A DNA stretch of 64,000 bases, taken from contig NZ_POUL01000003.1 in NCBI RefSeq assembly GCF_002890895.1, positions 124,001-188,000 on the forward strand. Direction: 5' to 3'. Within the stretch, counting starts at the first letter, position 1; each line of letters starts with the position of its first letter. Positions 15,201-24,493 of this stretch are shown piece after piece. The DNA is from Stutzerimonas stutzeri (GTDB lineage: Bacteria > Pseudomonadota > Gammaproteobacteria > Pseudomonadales > Pseudomonadaceae). A program made the position numbers and the translations under genes. The notes under the pieces were generated by a model that saw nothing but the letters and a program-made list of their open reading frames with translations, did no database searches and was not told the origin of the DNA.

Positions 15201-16919
15201 TCAGACGGCTGGCTCGGGTAACAGGCGCAAGGCCTTGGCCCGGGCCTGTCCCAGATCTCTCACGTGATACAGCTGTCCTTCGAGCGCGTGAATGCCGGCG
15301 CGGCGCAGCTTGAGCCGCAATCGCGCATTACTCCCGGACAGAATCAATGCAATGCCCTGCTTGCGGTAGTCCAGTAGGACGTTTTCCAGCGCAGCCAGGG
15401 CGGTCATGTCCATCATCGGCACGTCGCTGATGTCGACGATGACAACCTTCACCTCTGGATTGAATTTTCGCAGCACGCTCAAGGCCTTTTCGGCGGCGCC
15501 GAAGAACAGCGGGCCACGAATCGCGTAAGCGGCGACGTGCTCGGGCAGGTCCTTGAGCATCGGGCTCTGCCCAAGGTTAAGAGGTGTGGTATCGGTCAGC
15601 TCGCTCATGCGTTTGATGAACAGCCCGGCCGCGAGCAGCAAACCCACGCCCACCGCCAGCACCATGTCGAACAGGACCGTCAGGCTCAGGCAGGTCAGCA
15701 GCACCAGCACATCGCTGCGCGGTGCTATGCGCAGAGTTTTGACGACGTGGGGTGCTTCGCTCATGTTCCAGGCCACCATTAATAGCAGCGCTGCCAGGGC
15801 AGCCATCGGCAGGTAACTGAACAGCGGTGCCAGCCAGAGAATCGCCACCAGGACCACACCGGCATGAATGATCGCCGCCAGTGGTGAGAAGGCGCCGGCG
15901 CGCACGTTGGTGGCGGTGCGGGCAATAGCGGCGGTCGCCGTGATGCCGCCAAACAACGGGGCGACCAGGTTGCCAAGGCCTTGACCCAGAAGCTCGGCGT
16001 TCGGATCGTGGTTGCCACCGCCCATGCCATCGGCCACCACCGCGCAGAGCAAGGACTCGATGGCACCGAGCATGGCGATGGCGAAGGCTGGCGCCAACAG
16101 TTGGTGAAACAGCTCGAAGCTCAGCACCAGCGGTTGGCCGTCAGGGCCAGGCAACAGCCATGGCCATGCAAAATCCGGAAGAAATGGTGGAATGCCGGGA
16201 TACTGCACATCATCGACCACATAGCTGAAACGTTCTCCAAGCGTGGCGACGGTCAGTCCGATCGACTCCAGCGCCATGGCCGCCAGTGCGCCAACAACGA
16301 GGGCGATAAGATGGCCCGGCACCTTGGGCACCAGGCGCGGCCAGACGATGAGCACGCCAAGGCTGATCAGGCCGACAAGGGCGTCTCCCCATTGGGCACT
16401 GGGCAGCGCACTTACCAGCAGGCCGAGTTGTTCGACGTAATGTTGAGGCTGTTCGCTCAAGCTCAGTCCGAGCATGTCCTTGAGCTGGAGGGTCGCGATG
16501 ACGATGCCGATGCCCGCAGTGAAACCCAGCGTGACCGGGTAGGGCACAAACGCGATCAGTCTGCCGGCGCGCAACAGGCCGAGCAGGATCAGGATCAGCC
16601 CGGCGAGCATGGTGCAGAGCAGCAGCCCGCCGAGGCCGAACTGCTGGGTGATGGGCAACAGGATGACCACAAAGGCTGCGGTTGGACCGGATACGTTGAA
16701 CCGCGACCCGCCCGTCAACGCGATCAATGGTGCAGCAACCAGCACCGTATACAGGCCGTGCTGTGGCGCTACACCTACCGCAATTGCCAGTGCCATGGCC
16801 AAGGGGATGGCGATGATCCCGACCGTTAAACCGGCGGTGACGTCGCCGCGCAGTGCCGGGACTCCATAGCCCGAACGCAGGGTTTGACGCCAGGCAGCGA
16901 ACAACGGCGGAAGCTTCAT
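15201..16919 (-). CDS. SulP-family anion transporter with C-terminal STAS domain
   Basis: A 572-residue-class SulP permease, a polytopic inner-membrane carrier for sulfate, bicarbonate or dicarboxylates. The family signature region near the N terminus (VGVAPQHGLYTVLVAAPLIA, GSRFNVSGPTAAF) and about 11-12 hydrophobic segments are visible, followed by a cytoplasmic STAS domain (roughly the last 115 residues) with VIVDISDVPMMDMTAL. The ATG at 16919 has GGAG eight bases upstream; the frame opens 15 codons earlier without a site. The transported anion cannot be told. Confidence 0.9.
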   Translation of the reverse strand: MKLPPLFAAWRQTLRSGYGVPALRGDVTAGLTVGIIAIPLAMALAIAVGVAPQHGLYTVLVAAPLIALTGGSRFNVSGPTAAFVVILLPITQQFGLGGLLLCTMLAGLILILLGLLRAGRLIAFVPYPVTLGFTAGIGIVIATLQLKDMLGLSLSEQPQHYVEQLGLLVSALPSAQWGDALVGLISLGVLIVWPRLVPKVPGHLIALVVGALAAMALESIGLTVATLGERFSYVVDDVQYPGIPPFLPDFAWPWLLPGPDGQPLVLSFELFHQLLAPAFAIAMLGAIESLLCAVVADGMGGGNHDPNAELLGQGLGNLVAPLFGGITATAAIARTATNVRAGAFSPLAAIIHAGVVLVAILWLAPLFSYLPMAALAALLLMVAWNMSEAPHVVKTLRIAPRSDVLVLLTCLSLTVLFDMVLAVGVGLLLAAGLFIKRMSELTDTTPLNLGQSPMLKDLPEHVAAYAIRGPLFFGAAEKALSVLRKFNPEVKVVIVDISDVPMMDMTALAALENVLLDYRKQGIALILSGSNARLRLKLRRAGIHALEGQLYHVRDLGQARAKALRLLPEPAV

Positions 16920-17048
16920 CCCAGACACTCCATGTGCGCAAAGCGGCAGTATAAGCACTGGCAATAGCGCTGGGCCTGTAGGAGTGCAACATCGGGGTCA
17001 AATCGCGGATTTTCGTGTACGACCTTGGTCTTATCGGCCTTTGGCGCG

Positions 17049-17077
17049 TTGAGTGCGTCGTTCTCGCAGAGTAAACT
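17049..17077 (+). promoter_or_regulatory. Candidate sigma-70 promoter for PA4642-like gene
   Basis: TTGAGT (17049-17054) and TAAACT (17072-17077) are 17 bp apart and 36 bp before the ATG. By eye only. Confidence 0.4.
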
Positions 17078-17113
17078 GCCGCCCCCGAAAGGCCCCGTCG
17101 AACCGGAGAAACC

Positions 17114-17401
17114 ATGCGTAAAGACAAGAAGAAGGTGATCGGCGAGGAAGTCAGCGACGAGTCGATCAAATTGTTTCTCGAGCCGGAACCGGCTGACGAC
17201 ACGCCGCCTTCGTTGCACAAGCTGATCAAGGCTTATCGCGGTTTGCGCGTCGATGATTTCGAGCGTTTTCTCGGATTCTTTGTCGAAGCGGGATACGACC
17301 TGAATGCGAAGGATGCCAATGGGCAGGACTTCGTTGCCTTGATCGCGGATCAGCGCCAGGCCGAGCCCTATATCGAGCTGATCAAGGCCGCGCGCGGCTG
17401 A
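17114..17401 (+). CDS. PA4642-family conserved protein
   Basis: A 95-residue soluble protein, rich in charged residues, with the family features LIKAYRGLRVDDFERFL and DANGQDFVALI. It resembles the Pseudomonas PA4642 family, which also sits beside the malate:quinone oxidoreductase gene, so the neighbourhood supports the assignment. Function is unknown. Confidence 0.8.
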   Translation: MRKDKKKVIGEEVSDESIKLFLEPEPADDTPPSLHKLIKAYRGLRVDDFERFLGFFVEAGYDLNAKDANGQDFVALIADQRQAEPYIELIKAARG

Positions 17402-17713
17402 GTTCGTGTGTAACCGTCGAGCTTCAAGCATGACCTGGCTGAGCAACCAGCAGCCGCAATGGATTTTCTCGCTGCACGCGTCCCGTAGAGCCCTGGCTTG
17501 TCGCCCCGCTCCGGGAAGTAGAGGCGCGAGAGGGAGGAGGCCAAAAGCCGCTCTCCCGACAGCGGGTAGGTGCTTTCAAGTTCCTGCCTTCGGGCACAAG
17601 CCCGAGCAGCGGTATAGAAACCTCCTCCGTTTCTAGCCGCCAGGCTGGTGGTTCTACGCGATCGCGTACTGCGGTCGTGACAGTTTAATGCTGTGATTCT
17701 GGAGAACGCGTTA
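17402..17713. other. Structured intergenic region before mqo
   Basis: About 310 bases with no recognised gene. It holds two small hairpins, TCGGGC/GCCCGA near 17590 and TAGAAAC/GTTTCTA at 17615-17635. The minus strand stays open across the whole stretch and reads like decayed or chance coding sequence. No terminator for the upstream gene is evident. It may be a long mqo leader or the remnant of a lost gene. Confidence 0.4.
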
Positions 17714-19204
17714 ATGACGCAACACGATAGCGAAGCCGTGGATTTGGTGCTGGTGGGAGCCGGCATCATGAGTGCGACTCTGGCAGTACTGCTCAAGGAA
17801 CTCGATCCCAACATCAGGCTGGAGATTGTCGAACTGCAGGAATCCGGGGCCGTTGAAAGCTCGAATCCCTGGAACAATGCCGGCACCGGTCACGCTGGTC
17901 TCTGTGAGTTGAACTACACACCGGACAGCAAAGACGGCTCGATCGACATCAAGAAAGCCGTCACCATCAATACCCAGTTCGAAGTCTCGAAGCAGTTCTG
18001 GGCCTACCTGACCGGCCGTGAAGGCTTCGGCAGCCCACGCGACTTCCTCAATGCAGTGCCGCATCTGAGCTTTGTCCGCGGCACGAAAAATATCGATTAC
18101 CTCAAGCGCCGCTTCAATGCGTTGAAGACCCATCACGCCTTTGAAGACATGGTCTACAGCGAAGATCGCGCGACCATGGAAGAGTGGATGCCGCTGATGA
18201 TGCCGGGCCGTCCGCTGGACGAGCCGATCGCCGCGACCCGCGCGATGAATGGCACCGACGTCAACTTCGGTGAGCTGACCCGGCAGATGCTGCAGTATCT
18301 GGCGGCCAAGCCCGGCGTGACGATGTCCTACTTCCAGAAGGTCACCGGACTGGCTCGCGACGGCAAGGGCTGGCGCGTAGAGATCAAGAACACCCGTGAC
18401 AGCAGCAATCGTGAAATCAAGGCCGGCTTCGTCTTCCTCGGTGCTGGCGGCGCAGCACTGCCGTTGCTGCAGATGTCCGATATCGAAGAAGGCAAGGGCT
18501 ACGGTGGCTTCCCGGTCAGTGGTCAGTGGTTGCGCTGCGACAAGCCGGAAATCGTCAAGCAGCATCAGGCCAAGGTCTACAGCCTGGCCGCGGTAGGCGC
18601 GCCGCCCATGTCGGTTCCGCATCTGGATACACGCGTCGTGGACGGCAAGACGTCGCTGCTGTTCGGGCCGTATGCCGGCTTTACCACCAAGTTCCTCAAG
18701 CATGGCTCGCCGCTCGATCTGCCGATGTCGATCCGTCCGGGTAACCTCAAGCCGATGCTGGCTGTCGCGCGCGACAACATGGATCTGACTCGCTATCTGA
18801 TCAAGGAAGTCCGGCAGTCGATGGACGACCGCCTGGAAACCCTGCGCGGCTTCTATCCTGAAGCCAAAGCCGAAGACTGGCGCTTGGAAGTGGCCGGCCA
18901 GCGCGTCCAGATCATCAAGAAGGACCCGAAGAAGGGCGGCATCCTGCAGTTTGGCACCGAGTTGGTGTCGGCCAAGGACGGTTCCATCGCCGCACTGCTG
19001 GGCGCCTCGCCGGGTGCCTCGGTCACCGTGTCGATCATGCTTGACCTGATCGAGCGCTGCTTTCCGGAGCAGGCCAAGAGCGAGGCCTGGAGCAGCAAGC
19101 TCGCCGAGATTTTCCCCGCGCGGGAGAAGGTTCTCGAGGCCGATGCGGCGGTCTATCGCGACGTTGTCGCGAAGGTCGACAAGCATCTGGGGTTGGCCGA
19201 CTAG
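17714..19204 (+). CDS. mqo: Malate:quinone oxidoreductase
   Basis: A 496-residue FAD-dependent peripheral membrane enzyme that oxidises malate to oxaloacetate and passes electrons to quinone. The N-terminal FAD-binding motif [13 protein letters not shown], then [22 protein letters not shown], and the C-terminal [16 protein letters not shown] are characteristic. ATG at 17714 has GGAG ten bases upstream; a GTG seven codons earlier is an alternative. It complements the class I fumarase at 57.9 kb in the TCA cycle. Confidence 0.96.
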   Translation: MTQHDSEAVDLVLVGAGIMSATLAVLLKELDPNIRLEIVELQESGAVESSNPWNNAGTGHAGLCELNYTPDSKDGSIDIKKAVTINTQFEVSKQFWAYLTGREGFGSPRDFLNAVPHLSFVRGTKNIDYLKRRFNALKTHHAFEDMVYSEDRATMEEWMPLMMPGRPLDEPIAATRAMNGTDVNFGELTRQMLQYLAAKPGVTMSYFQKVTGLARDGKGWRVEIKNTRDSSNREIKAGFVFLGAGGAALPLLQMSDIEEGKGYGGFPVSGQWLRCDKPEIVKQHQAKVYSLAAVGAPPMSVPHLDTRVVDGKTSLLFGPYAGFTTKFLKHGSPLDLPMSIRPGNLKPMLAVARDNMDLTRYLIKEVRQSMDDRLETLRGFYPEAKAEDWRLEVAGQRVQIIKKDPKKGGILQFGTELVSAKDGSIAALLGASPGASVTVSIMLDLIERCFPEQAKSEAWSSKLAEIFPAREKVLEADAAVYRDVVAKVDKHLGLAD

Positions 19205-19225
19205 CCACCACGACGCCATGTAAGC

Positions 19226-19261
19226 AAACCGCGCTGCCCCTCAGGGCCGCGCGGTTTTTTT
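19226..19261. terminator. Bidirectional terminator between mqo and a small convergent gene
   Basis: AACCGCGC and GCGCGGTT form the outer stem with an inner CCC/GGG, followed by a run of T. The T run contains the stop codon of the convergent small gene. Confidence 0.8.
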
Positions 19262-19472
19262 ATGTCTGCGGGATAGGGCCGGGGCGCTGCTGTAGATCAG
19301 CTCTAGGCAACGGCTTACCGATCCAGCCAAGACGAATTTCTGCTATTTCGACCCAGCGTTCACCATGAGGGCGTTCTTTGGCGGTCAGCAGCATGCGGCA
19401 GCGATCCTGGTCGTCCAGCAGGGCGTAGTGACGCGGTGGACGATGTCGAAACAGGGTTTTGAATAAGGACAT
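19260..19472 (-). CDS. Small hypothetical protein
   Basis: A 70-residue basic protein of unknown function (N terminus SLFKTLFRHRPPRHYALLDD). The stretch CRMLLTAKERPHGERWVEI looks like a short folded core with two strands. The ribosome binding site is weak. Its stop codon lies inside the T run of the mqo terminator. Similar small genes lie near mqo in other pseudomonads, but I am not certain of a family. Confidence 0.6.
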   Translation of the reverse strand: MSLFKTLFRHRPPRHYALLDDQDRCRMLLTAKERPHGERWVEIAEIRLGWIGKPLPRADLQQRPGPIPQT

Positions 19473-19570
19473 GACCGAGCGCTCGTTGGGCTTCGCGCCG
19501 TTATCGCAGTTGGACGTTACGGTTGAATGAATGGAACGCGGCCGGCCTGCAGGCGGTCTTTAGCGCATCA

Positions 19571-19600
19571 CTGTCAGGCGGTTGCGGTGCTGGTTATACT
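19571..19600 (+). promoter_or_regulatory. Candidate promoter for YajG-like lipoprotein
   Basis: CTGTCA (19571-19576) and TATACT (19595-19600), 18 bp apart, 34 bp before the ATG. By eye only. Confidence 0.35.
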
Positions 19601-19634
19601 GCGCGCCATTCATCCCTAACCTGGAGTAAGCAGC

Positions 19635-20219
19635 ATGCTGAAACGCCTGTTGTTCAGTCTCGCCGCCGCGTCAGCACTGGTGCTTGCCGGCTGCGCCCAC
19701 AGCCCCCAACAGCTCGATCCCAACCCCAAACTCACCGACACCATCAACCCGGTCGGCCAAGGTCAACCGGTGGTGGTGCGTGTAGTAGACGGTCGCCCCT
19801 CGGCAACCCTGGGCACTCGTGGCGGCCTGTATCCGGAAACCAGTGCGGTGATCGTGCCGAAAGAAAAGGTCGTTCCAAAGCTGCAGGCTCAGGCTGAAGC
19901 AGCGGTCCGCCTGCTGGGCTTTACGCCCTCGGCCAACGCCTACAACGCACCGCAGCTGACCTTGACCCTGGCCGAGCTGAAGTACCAGTCGCCAAAGGAA
20001 GGGCTGTATGTCACCGAGGCCACGATTGGCGCTACGTTCCGCGTAGAGGTACAGAACGGCGGTCGTCGCTACACCGGTCGCTACGGCGCTTCTCTGAACC
20101 AACGTTTCGGCATGGCCCCCAATGAGCAGACCAACACCAAGCTGGTAACCGATGTGCTCAGCGATGCGCTGACCCGCACATTCCGCGATCAGAACATCGG
20201 TCAGGTGCTGGCGCAGTGA
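19635..20219 (+). CDS. YajG-family lipoprotein
   Basis: A 194-residue lipoprotein with a signal peptide ending in the lipobox LVLAGC. The mature part matches the YajG family (VVVRVVDGRPSATLGTRGG and repeated strands ending in the TRTFRDQNIG helix). It is presumably anchored in the outer membrane; function is unknown. Terminator at 20258. Confidence 0.85.
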   Translation: MLKRLLFSLAAASALVLAGCAHSPQQLDPNPKLTDTINPVGQGQPVVVRVVDGRPSATLGTRGGLYPETSAVIVPKEKVVPKLQAQAEAAVRLLGFTPSANAYNAPQLTLTLAELKYQSPKEGLYVTEATIGATFRVEVQNGGRRYTGRYGASLNQRFGMAPNEQTNTKLVTDVLSDALTRTFRDQNIGQVLAQ

Positions 20220-20257
20220 GTTGCAACTAGCCTAGGCGGTTGCGAGCGACAGATCAG

Positions 20258-20287
20258 AACCCCGCCTTTTCGGCGGGGTTTTTGTTT
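20258..20287 (+). terminator. Rho-independent terminator
   Basis: AACCCCGCC, loop TTTT, GGCGGGGTT, then TTTGTTTTT. Ends the YajG-like transcript. Confidence 0.92.
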
Positions 20288-20459
20288 TTAGGCGTAACGG
20301 CGGCTCTTCGGCAATGTGCTCGAATCGTGTTGCCCCGGTGCAGTACGCGGAGCAAGCGCAAGGAGCGAGCCAAGTAAGGTGCCCGATGCGTACTGTCGTT
20401 TGCGCGATAGCAGACACCGACGCCGCTAACCGATACAAGCCATTGCGCTTATGTAATGC

Positions 20460-20490
20460 AAAAAAAACGCCCCGAGCATGTCGGGGCGTT
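20460..20490 (-). terminator. Terminator for DUF1329 gene
   Basis: AACGCCCCGA / TCGGGGCGTT around a 5-base loop. On the minus strand the stem is followed by a run of eight U, so it ends the DUF1329 transcript. Confidence 0.88.
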
Positions 20491-20520
20491 TCTCTTTTCG
20501 GTTTGGCTTAGCGGTGTGGC

Positions 20521-21897
20521 TTAGCGTACGCCGGAGTTACGCAGCGCGGCCGGGGTGTACTGGTTGGAGTTGGCCTTGTAGTTGTAGACGTAGGGGTTCT
20601 TTTCCTCGTTCTTCATGCCCATCACCAGGTAGCGACCGGAGACCAGGTCATACAGCGTCTCCATGGCGTACAGCGGGACCTGGTCGTTGTAGATGTACTC
20701 GGCATGCGCCTCGGCAACGCGCCAAAGCGTATCGCGGCCGTCGTAATGGTCGATCACTGCGGCCTGCCAGGTGTCTTCATCGATGAAGAACGTACGCTTG
20801 GCATAGATGTGACGCTCGCCGGGCTTCAGCGTAGCTTCGACTTCCCATACACGGTGCAGCTCGTAGCGGGTCAGATCCTGATTGATGTGGCCGGCCTTGA
20901 TGATGTCATCGTACTTGAGCTGCGGTGAGTCCAGGCGGTAGGCGTTGTAGGGGATGTACATTTCCTTCTTGCCCACCAGCTTCCAGTCGTAGCGGTCCGG
21001 TGCGCCGTTGAACATGTCCAGGTTGTCGGAGGTGCGCAGGCCATCGGCGGCAGTGCCCGGGCCGTCGTAGGCGACCTGAGGGGCGCGGCGCACGCGGCGC
21101 TGACCGGCGTTATAGATCCATGCCATGCGCGGCTCTTTGACCTGGTCCAGGGTCTCGTGCACCAGCAGCACGTTGCCGGCCAGGCGTGAAGGCTCAGTCA
21201 CCTGCTGTTTGAAGTAGAACAGTACGTTGCCGTGTTTCTCGGCGTTGTAGTCGGTCAGGGTATCGGTGTAGACGACTTCGTCGACGAACTTGACCAGGCT
21301 GTAGCTACCGTTAACCTGGGGAGTGGCCTGCGCCACGGTGCGGCGGGCCGAGCCGCCGCGATAGCGAGTGATGTGGTTCCAGATTACTTCCAGGCCGTCC
21401 TGAGGAATCGGAAAGGCAACCGCAGTGTCGAAATCTTCCAGCCCGTTGCCGCCGCGCACCAGCTTGGTCTGGGTCGCGTTCTTCTGCGCAGCGTCATAGA
21501 TTCGCTGAGGTACGGCTGCGCTGCGATGGGTTTCGAACACCGGCAGGCGATAGGTGTCTGGGTAGCGCTTGAGCATGGCGATCTGGCCAGGGCTCAGGTT
21601 GTCCTTGTACTGCTCGAAGTTCTGCGCAGTGATGGTGAACTTTGGCTTGTCGTTCGGGTAAGGATCGCTGACGAAGCCATCCTCGCCGACTGCCGCTGCG
21701 TCGGTTGCCAAGCCGCCGGTCCAGGCGGGAATGGTGCCGGCCGCGTTGCCAGCTTTCTCGGCACCCATCGGCGTCAGGCTGTTACCCAGCTTGGCCGCTT
21801 CGGATTCGGATACTGCAGCCATGGCTCCACTTGCCAGCACAGCGCTTGCCAGCAAGGAGAGTGTGAGGGCCCCCGTCTTAAACCTGTTCTTGTTCAT
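20521..21897 (-). CDS. DUF1329 outer-membrane-associated protein
   Basis: A 458-residue secreted protein with a clear signal peptide (residues 1-28, ending AMA). It contains the DUF1329 hallmarks (NSLTPMGAEKAGN near the N terminus, IPAWTGG, and a C-terminal domain of LolA-like strands with HRVWEVEATL and RRTFYIDED-like sequence here RTFFIDEDTW). Members are often encoded beside a DUF1302 porin-like gene; no such partner is nearby. ATG at 21897 has AGGA nearby. A role in envelope lipid handling has been proposed for the family but is unproven. Confidence 0.85.
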   Translation of the reverse strand: MNKNRFKTGALTLSLLASAVLASGAMAAVSESEAAKLGNSLTPMGAEKAGNAAGTIPAWTGGLATDAAAVGEDGFVSDPYPNDKPKFTITAQNFEQYKDNLSPGQIAMLKRYPDTYRLPVFETHRSAAVPQRIYDAAQKNATQTKLVRGGNGLEDFDTAVAFPIPQDGLEVIWNHITRYRGGSARRTVAQATPQVNGSYSLVKFVDEVVYTDTLTDYNAEKHGNVLFYFKQQVTEPSRLAGNVLLVHETLDQVKEPRMAWIYNAGQRRVRRAPQVAYDGPGTAADGLRTSDNLDMFNGAPDRYDWKLVGKKEMYIPYNAYRLDSPQLKYDDIIKAGHINQDLTRYELHRVWEVEATLKPGERHIYAKRTFFIDEDTWQAAVIDHYDGRDTLWRVAEAHAEYIYNDQVPLYAMETLYDLVSGRYLVMGMKNEEKNPYVYNYKANSNQYTPAALRNSGVR

Positions 21898-22324
21898 TGT
21901 TTGGTCCTGTTGATTCTCGGTAACTGATTCGCTGCAAGCGATGCCGTAAGCGCGGCGCTTGCAGATGGCGACTTCCACAAAGGCGGTGGCGGGATGAACG
22001 CCTGGTACTGACGTCAGAGACGCAGCGATCACAAGTTGCCATTTGCCCGATCCCGCGGCAGTCCCGTCTGGTTGCTCAAGCCAGGCGCACGCTCTATTTC
22101 GGTTGTTCGGGGCGAGATGAGGGTGAAGCTGGAAGGGACTATAAGTCAACAATCGAGACGGCACCTATCTGCATAAATGGCGCAAATACCCGGCAAATTG
22201 CCATCGCTTGGTTGTGTTCCGTTTTGTCGGAAACTGGCTGAGCCGACAACGCCGTTTCGGTAGACTCCGCTGCCCCAGTTCGGGCCGCTCAGGCCTGTAT
22301 GTTCAAGGCCAACGGAGATAACGG

Positions 22325-22603
22325 TTGTTGCTCGATTTCGATTACTCGACGCTGGCGCGGGTCGCGCCTCTGGTCAACTCACTGGCCTTGCTGATCGCGC
22401 TCGGCGGCGCCTGGCTGTTGCTGGCCACACGCTGGCGTCGGCAGCTGTCGAACACCTCAACGTCTCTTTCAGATTCTCGCCTCTCGGCCGTTGAGCAAGG
22501 TGCCGGGGCTGCCACCCGGCGTCTCGACCGGTTTTTCTATGGCTTTGGTTTCAGCAGTCTGGGACTGGCCTGCCTGCTTTCTTCGCTTACGCGACTGACC
22601 TGA
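22325..22603 (+). CDS. Small membrane protein
   Basis: About 92 residues starting at a TTG with GGAG seven bases upstream. Two hydrophobic segments (about 14-34 and 70-88) flank a polar, serine-rich middle (about 40-65). I do not recognise a named family. The TTG start and lack of relatives in the window make the exact start uncertain. Confidence 0.6.
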   Translation: MLLDFDYSTLARVAPLVNSLALLIALGGAWLLLATRWRRQLSNTSTSLSDSRLSAVEQGAGAATRRLDRFFYGFGFSSLGLACLLSSLTRLT

Positions 22604-22628
22604 CGGACAGTCGCGTAAGCGTGGAGCC

Positions 22629-23795
22629 CTAGAGGCTCAAGCCAGCTTTCAAGCGGTACTGATTACGCACCGGCATGGCGTATTGCTGGATGAGGAAGGG
22701 CTGCTGCACGCTTGGGCAGGCCGCGAGGCGCTTGCCCCATTCGGCCTCGGCACGTTCGATTTCCGCCTGGCTGAACAGCTCGCTGAGCTCGGGTATCGCC
22801 AGCGCCTCGTCGCGATTCTCCCACATCCGATGCGCCAAAAAATTCACCGGAAACAGACGGTAATCACCCAGGATCTGCTGGTCGATTTCGGCCGCCAGCT
22901 GCTTGGCATCCTCCGGGACTTCGCTGATGGGCGTGCCGAAGCTGACATGCACCCGACCTTTGTAGCCGGTGATGCCGAGGGCGATGCTGGTGTCATCCTC
23001 GCCTGGGGCCTTGGTGTAACTGCCGGTGCTGGCACGTATATAGAGCTCTCGCGCCTTTGCCTGATCGCAGGGGTCGTACTCATAGCTGATCGACACCGGC
23101 GTTGGCCGCAGGGTCGTCAATGCTTCGGCAAAGGGCTCGTCCTTGCGGCTCATGTGCAGCATTTTCAAAATGGCCGAATCGGTACGGTCGTCACCGTCCT
23201 TTGCCCGCCCTTCGGCCTGGGCAATCCAGATCGACTCACCGTCGTTACGGATAGAGTGGTTGATATAGGCAGAAAGCAGCTGATAAGCCGCGAGCTTTTC
23301 GCGTCGCCCGGTGACCGAGCGACGCACGATGAAGCTCTTGTTGAGTCGCATCAGATCGCTGACAAACGGCCGTTGCAGCAGATTGTCGCCAATGGCGATG
23401 CGCGGCGTGCGCATCTTGGCCTGGAACACCGCATAGTTGACGAAAGCGGGGTCCATCACGATGTCGCGGTGATTGGCGATGAACAGATAGGCGCAGCCCG
23501 GCCGCAATTTTTCCAGGCCGGAATAAGTAATGCCGTCTGTGGCGCGCTCGATGGTGCGGTCGAGGTACATCTCGATCCGCGCCTGCAGCGTGTCGATCGA
23601 ATGAATAGTGGCGAACTCACGCCGCAGTCGTTGCGCTATAAGTGGTTTGAGCATCCAGCCCATGGGGCCGGCCAGCCGCGGAAAGCGGAAATGCGCCAGT
23701 ATGTCGAGAAATTCCCGGTCGGCGAACAGCCGTGCCATCACGGCGGGGACTTCAGCATCGGCGTAGGGTCGGATGGCTTCGAATTCGTCCATCAT
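22629..23795 (-). CDS. Acyltransferase, glycerol-3-phosphate/lysophosphatidate type
   Basis: A 388-residue protein of the PlsB/PlsC superfamily. The catalytic HX4D motif is NHRDIVMD, followed by a second block around IAIGDNLLQRPFVSDLMRLNKSFIVRRS and a third with EGRAKDGDD. Long flanking helices resemble the 1-acyl-glycerol-3-phosphate acyltransferase group of Pseudomonas. Two adjacent ATGs (23795, 23792) are possible and the ribosome site is weak. Likely an inner-membrane or cytosolic enzyme of phospholipid synthesis; acyl acceptor unknown. Confidence 0.82.
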   Translation of the reverse strand: MMDEFEAIRPYADAEVPAVMARLFADREFLDILAHFRFPRLAGPMGWMLKPLIAQRLRREFATIHSIDTLQARIEMYLDRTIERATDGITYSGLEKLRPGCAYLFIANHRDIVMDPAFVNYAVFQAKMRTPRIAIGDNLLQRPFVSDLMRLNKSFIVRRSVTGRREKLAAYQLLSAYINHSIRNDGESIWIAQAEGRAKDGDDRTDSAILKMLHMSRKDEPFAEALTTLRPTPVSISYEYDPCDQAKARELYIRASTGSYTKAPGEDDTSIALGITGYKGRVHVSFGTPISEVPEDAKQLAAEIDQQILGDYRLFPVNFLAHRMWENRDEALAIPELSELFSQAEIERAEAEWGKRLAACPSVQQPFLIQQYAMPVRNQYRLKAGLSL

Positions 23796-23989
23796 GATCT
23801 CTGTAAGGGTAACTACTGAATAACCCAGTCGCTCAAGGGTCAAAGTTAGGTCTGTGGTTGCTTGGACGCGATGACAGCGGGCTCGGGCAATGCCGCGTGG
23901 CACCGGTCGGGTCCGCCACAAGTGCGCACCGGGGCATCTCAACAGACTCAGGACGGCGATTATAGCGGCAAGTCACGCAGGAGACGCTG

Positions 23990-24172
23990 ATGCTGGAATC
24001 ACAGGACTATCAATGCCCATATTGTGGCGAAGGAGTGGAGGCGCTGCTCGATCTGAGTGGCGGTGATCAGCAGTACATCGAAGACTGCTCAGTCTGCTGC
24101 AGGCCGATTGTGTTCGATCTGCGTACCGATGGTAGCGATTGGCAGCTCGACGTACGGCGGGAGGATGAATAG
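23990..24172 (+). CDS. CPXCG-motif cysteine-rich zinc-ribbon protein
   Basis: A 60-residue protein with CPYCGE near the N terminus and CSVCC later, giving a zinc-ribbon-like four-cysteine set. It matches the CPXCG-motif family common in proteobacteria, of unknown function. The stop is immediately followed by the next start, so the two genes form an operon. Confidence 0.85.
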   Translation: MLESQDYQCPYCGEGVEALLDLSGGDQQYIEDCSVCCRPIVFDLRTDGSDWQLDVRREDE

Positions 24173-24433
24173 ATGCAGCGGGTATACGAGCCGCGTGATC
24201 TGCTCGAAGCGGAGATGCTGCGTGGCATGTTGGACGCTGAGGGTATCGAGGTCTACCTGAATGGCCGGCATCTGATCGGAGCTGTAGGCGAGCTGCCTGT
24301 TGCCGGTCTGCTCGGCTTGATGGTCGCCGATGATGAGGCCGAGCGCGCGCGGCAGTTGATCGCTGAGTACAATGTCGCCGAACCGCTGCCCGGCGACGAG
24401 CCGGAAAGTTATCCGGGTGAGCTCATCTGCTGA
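24173..24433 (+). CDS. DUF2007 domain protein
   Basis: An 86-residue soluble protein with the DUF2007 pattern: RVYEPRDLLEAEMLRGMLDAEGIEVYLNG and VADDEAERARQLI. This small alpha-beta fold is thought to be a signal-transduction or PII-like fragment with no known role. It starts directly at the end of the CPXCG gene. Confidence 0.85.
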   Translation: MQRVYEPRDLLEAEMLRGMLDAEGIEVYLNGRHLIGAVGELPVAGLLGLMVADDEAERARQLIAEYNVAEPLPGDEPESYPGELIC

Positions 24434-24493
24434 TGCCTCAGAGCGAAGGCATTGCCCCTGGCCGCTGCCCCCTTTCCCCATCGAGTTTTGTAC

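Noticed and set aside
17711-19219. 502-codon open frame opposite mqo
   Set aside because: mqo is unmistakable on the plus strand. The reverse frame is rich in His, Gln and Arg, typical of antisense shadows.
20288-20459. Small gene or RNA between two terminators
   Set aside because: A 68-codon minus-strand frame crosses the upstream terminator and lacks a ribosome site. No stable structure was seen.
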